Below the pieces are notes generated by a model, which worked only from the letters and a program-made list of their open reading frames with translations, had not been told where the DNA came from and searched no databases. A program made the translations under genes and the position numbers. Source: Candidatus Agrococcus pullicola (GTDB lineage Bacteria > Actinomycetota > Actinomycetes > Actinomycetales > Microbacteriaceae). From it: a stretch of 8,809 nt of DNA. Of this stretch, positions 7,183 through 8,809 are shown one piece after another (position 1 is the first letter of the stretch; every line of letters starts with the position of its first letter). Location of the stretch: contig DXDC01000300.1 in NCBI GenBank assembly GCA_019115685.1, positions 1-8,809 on the forward strand. Direction: 5' to 3'.

Positions 7183-7217
7183 GGTGGTGCAGTGAGCCGC
7201 TGGTTCGCTGCACCACC
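7183..7217 (+). terminator. Strong RNA hairpin between the binding-protein and MFS genes
   Basis: GGTGGTGCAG (7183-7192) pairs perfectly with CTGCACCACC (7208-7217). The inner bases TGAGCC and GGTTCG continue the pairing with two G-U pairs, giving about 16 base pairs around a GCT loop. No T-run follows, so it is not a classical intrinsic terminator. It ends 12 bases before the MFS start and leaves no room for a promoter between them. It may therefore act as partial termination, 3'-end protection of the importer mRNA, or a brake on MFS expression. Confidence 0.6.
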
Positions 7218-7229
7218 ACTCGCCATTCC

Positions 7230-8444
7230 ATGCCTCGACCACACCGTGCACCTCGCGCTCGGCCAACAGCGGATCATGTAATCATCCTTGCGCTGTGGCC
7301 CGTACTGCTTGCTGCCGTGATCAGCCTGTTCCCTTTCACGATCTACTCCACCTTCCTCGTAGCAATTGCAGAAACCTCAGGGCAAGATGCCTCGCTGATC
7401 GGCGTGCTCAGAGGGCTCGGCGGTGTCGCCGCGCTCGTTGTCGGCGTAGCCTTGGCTCCGCTCATTGCTCGCTGGTCGGCTCCGTACACGACGGCTATCA
7501 GTCTCTTCGTGCTGTCGGTCACGAGCCTCATCGCAACCCTCGGCACGCTTTCCGCGCTCGTGCTCTTCTGTCTCGGCATCGGGGTCTCAACCGCGATTCT
7601 CACTCCCGCACTGCTCCGTATCGCGACCACGACATACCCGCGAGAAGGCGACTCCGGACGAGCGGCGACCATAGTGACGGCAACGCAATCACTGGCCGCA
7701 GTTCTCGCGGGGCCGATTATCGGTGTGATCGGCTTGTGGAACGGGTGGCACGGCACCCTGTGGATAACTGCAATGGCCGCGGCGGCTATCGCAGTACTCT
7801 TCCTGCGGCCTCATCGCAAACCGCGTACCCAGGCAGGCACAACAATGCCTTATGTGCAGGCCTTCGTGCAGCTTCGGAGACGCAGCGACCTGCTCTCGCT
7901 GATCGGCGTGGCTTTCCTGCGCACGTCGTCGTTTATGGGCTACCTCGCCTTTCTCGCGCTGCACTTCAACGAGCGGTTCGGCCTTGAGCCTGTCGCGTTC
8001 ACGCTTGTCTGGACCCTTAGCGGCGCCGCGTTCTTTTCCGGCAACTACCTGGCGGGGCGGTGGGCCAGAACCACCGTAAGCAACCAGCGCCGGCTTCTCA
8101 ACGTCGGACTCGCCGGCGCTACCATCGCCGTGCTCACCGTGTTCACGACCGACCTGCTCCCGCTAGCCTTGACCGCAACGGCGCTAATGGGGTTCAGTCA
8201 CGCGATAGTGGCCGCACTCGTCACAACGCTGATCGCCGGACGAGGCGGTGCCGTCACTACTCCCGCGTTCAGCATCAATGCCGCCGGTATGAGCTTGGGC
8301 GTGTTCGTCGGAGCGTTCATCGCCGGGGTCGGGTTCACCTTGGCGGGCAGCCTGGGTATGGCCGTAGCTCTGGCGATTCCGACGATGCTTGCCTTCGTTC
8401 TGGTGAGCGTTGCGACCGCCACGGGTAGTGCAAACCGACGGTGA
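7230..8444 (+). CDS. MFS transporter, 12 predicted helices
   Basis: This 404-residue membrane protein has a basic, proline-rich N-terminus (MPRPHRAPRARP) followed by about 12 hydrophobic segments in two groups of six. The first spans roughly residues 17-192. A charged central loop follows (RPHRKPRTQ, then QLRRRSD, about 193-220), and the second group spans 221-396. Length and layout fit drug/H+ antiporter-like major facilitator proteins. A GxxxGR-type loop motif (GNYLAGRWAR, 271-280) is seen in the second half. The substrate is unknown. Following an importer operon, it could export the free form of a chelator whose loaded form the importer takes up (compare EntS or CntE), or it could be an unrelated drug exporter. 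No Shine-Dalgarno is visible before the ATG at 7230; no ATG, GTG or TTG occurs upstream in frame before the stop at 7179. Confidence 0.85.
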   Translation: MPRPHRAPRARPTADHVIILALWPVLLAAVISLFPFTIYSTFLVAIAETSGQDASLIGVLRGLGGVAALVVGVALAPLIARWSAPYTTAISLFVLSVTSLIATLGTLSALVLFCLGIGVSTAILTPALLRIATTTYPREGDSGRAATIVTATQSLAAVLAGPIIGVIGLWNGWHGTLWITAMAAAAIAVLFLRPHRKPRTQAGTTMPYVQAFVQLRRRSDLLSLIGVAFLRTSSFMGYLAFLALHFNERFGLEPVAFTLVWTLSGAAFFSGNYLAGRWARTTVSNQRRLLNVGLAGATIAVLTVFTTDLLPLALTATALMGFSHAIVAALVTTLIAGRGGAVTTPAFSINAAGMSLGVFVGAFIAGVGFTLAGSLGMAVALAIPTMLAFVLVSVATATGSANRR

Positions 8445-8720
8445 CTTCGCCTGTGCATGATCTGACCCTCGTCAGGCGTGACGTCAAGGACTCCCTCCGG
8501 ACGGTTGTTGCGTTGTAAGTCCCCTGGACGCTTTGAATTCTCCGATAGCTCCAACCTCGCTCAGCTACGGCTAAATCGGCTCCCGGGTGCTCGTAACGGC
8601 ATCGGGCTCGGACTACCTGCACCCCTTGAGCCGCAAAAGTCGGCAGCTTGCGCCGGGGGAGATTACTCCCATCTCGCGCGACCTTTTCAGCCCGAAGAGC
8701 AGCGCAGAGAAGTGACATGG
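8445..8720. other. Intergenic stretch with several hairpin-forming repeats, no convincing gene
   Basis: After the MFS stop, CTGAC-CCTC-GTCAG (8462-8475) forms a small hairpin nested within a CGCCTG/CAGGCG pair (8448-8478); there is no T-run, so it is at best a weak terminator. Further on, CGGCTC and GGGTGC (8577-8590) can pair with GCACCC and GAGCCG (8619-8633). AAAAGTCG (8635-8642) can pair with CGA-C-CTTTT (8679-8687) around an inner GGGAG-ATTA-CTCCC hairpin (8657-8670). No frame looks like a known protein. This might be a structured RNA, a terminator group or an old insertion scar. Confidence 0.4.
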
Positions 8721-8747
8721 ATTGATTGCACATGTAGTGTAATCAAT
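8721..8747. promoter_or_regulatory. 27-base interrupted palindrome, probable operator of a dimeric repressor
   Basis: ATTGATTGCAC (8721-8731) and GTGTAATCAAT (8737-8747) are inverted repeats, 10 of 11 positions matching, around the 5-base centre ATGTA. The block is AT-rich in a GC-rich setting and lies near the right edge, where a new gene could begin. GTGACA (8712-8717) and TAGTGT (8735-8740), spaced by 17, would make a weak promoter overlapping it. The symmetry fits a two-fold symmetric repressor (GntR, MarR or TetR type), but the family cannot be assigned. Confidence 0.5.
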
Positions 8748-8809
8748 ACCTGGAGATCCCGGGTTGCTCACTCTGTAGCGAACGTTATGTCGCGGGGTGG
8801 GTGTAGTAC
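8748..8809 (+). other. Right edge; possible start of a downstream gene at 8787, unsupported
   Basis: An ATG at 8787-8789 opens a frame (MSRGGCS) that runs off the window. There is no ribosome binding site before it and only seven codons can be read, so this is a possibility only. It would lie about 40 bases downstream of the palindrome at 8721-8747. Confidence 0.15.

Noticed and set aside
8479..8486. Perfect 8-base palindrome TGACGTCA
   Set aside because: An 8-base palindrome is expected by chance at about this frequency and it is not placed at a promoter.
8335..8733. 132-codon minus-strand frame covering the right intergenic region
   Set aside because: It extends into the antisense of the MFS gene, is very Arg-rich, and shows no domain; it is more likely non-coding sequence.

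Overview
The window is high-GC, almost fully coding and all on the + strand. Codon choice, GTG/ATG starts, short gene gaps and the protein families point to an actinobacterium, probably of the Microbacteriaceae type (an impression from reading, not a computed assignment). I see no rRNA, tRNA, CRISPR array, transposase or prophage gene.

Block 1 (1-3010) is a resistance-type cassette: the C-terminal end of an AraC-family regulator, a small VOC (glyoxalase/bleomycin-resistance fold) protein starting 5 bases after it, and a short UvrA-like double ATPase. The UvrA-like protein keeps both ATPase sites and two zinc modules but lacks the UvrB-binding domain. This places it with UvrA2/DrrC-type proteins, linked to tolerance of DNA-binding drugs, rather than with the housekeeping excision-repair UvrA.

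Block 2 (3070-3993) is a single zinc-independent quinone-oxidoreductase-like MDR enzyme. It is followed by about 250 bases without a convincing gene (3994-4243) that end in the regulatory region of block 3.

Block 3 (4244-8444) is a transport operon: a FecCD/BtuC-type permease, its ATPase (4-base overlap), a lipoprotein substrate-binding protein, and, after a strong RNA hairpin, a 12-helix MFS transporter. A promoter-like sequence overlaps a Fur-family operator-like inverted repeat (AATGA-TTG-TCATT) just upstream. Actinobacteria usually control iron genes with DtxR/IdeR, so a Fur-family box suggests Zur, and zinc or a zinc-carrying metallophore as the regulated nutrient. An importer coupled to an MFS protein fits a shuttle that exports a free chelator and re-imports the metal complex. 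No chelator biosynthesis gene is present here, so this remains inference.

The last 365 bases (8445-8809) have no convincing complete gene. They contain several hairpin-forming repeats and a good 27-base interrupted palindrome at 8721-8747, probably an operator for a gene beyond the window edge. Nothing here proves a new system. The most rewarding leads are the Zur-like control of the transport operon, its import/export pairing, and the structured right end.
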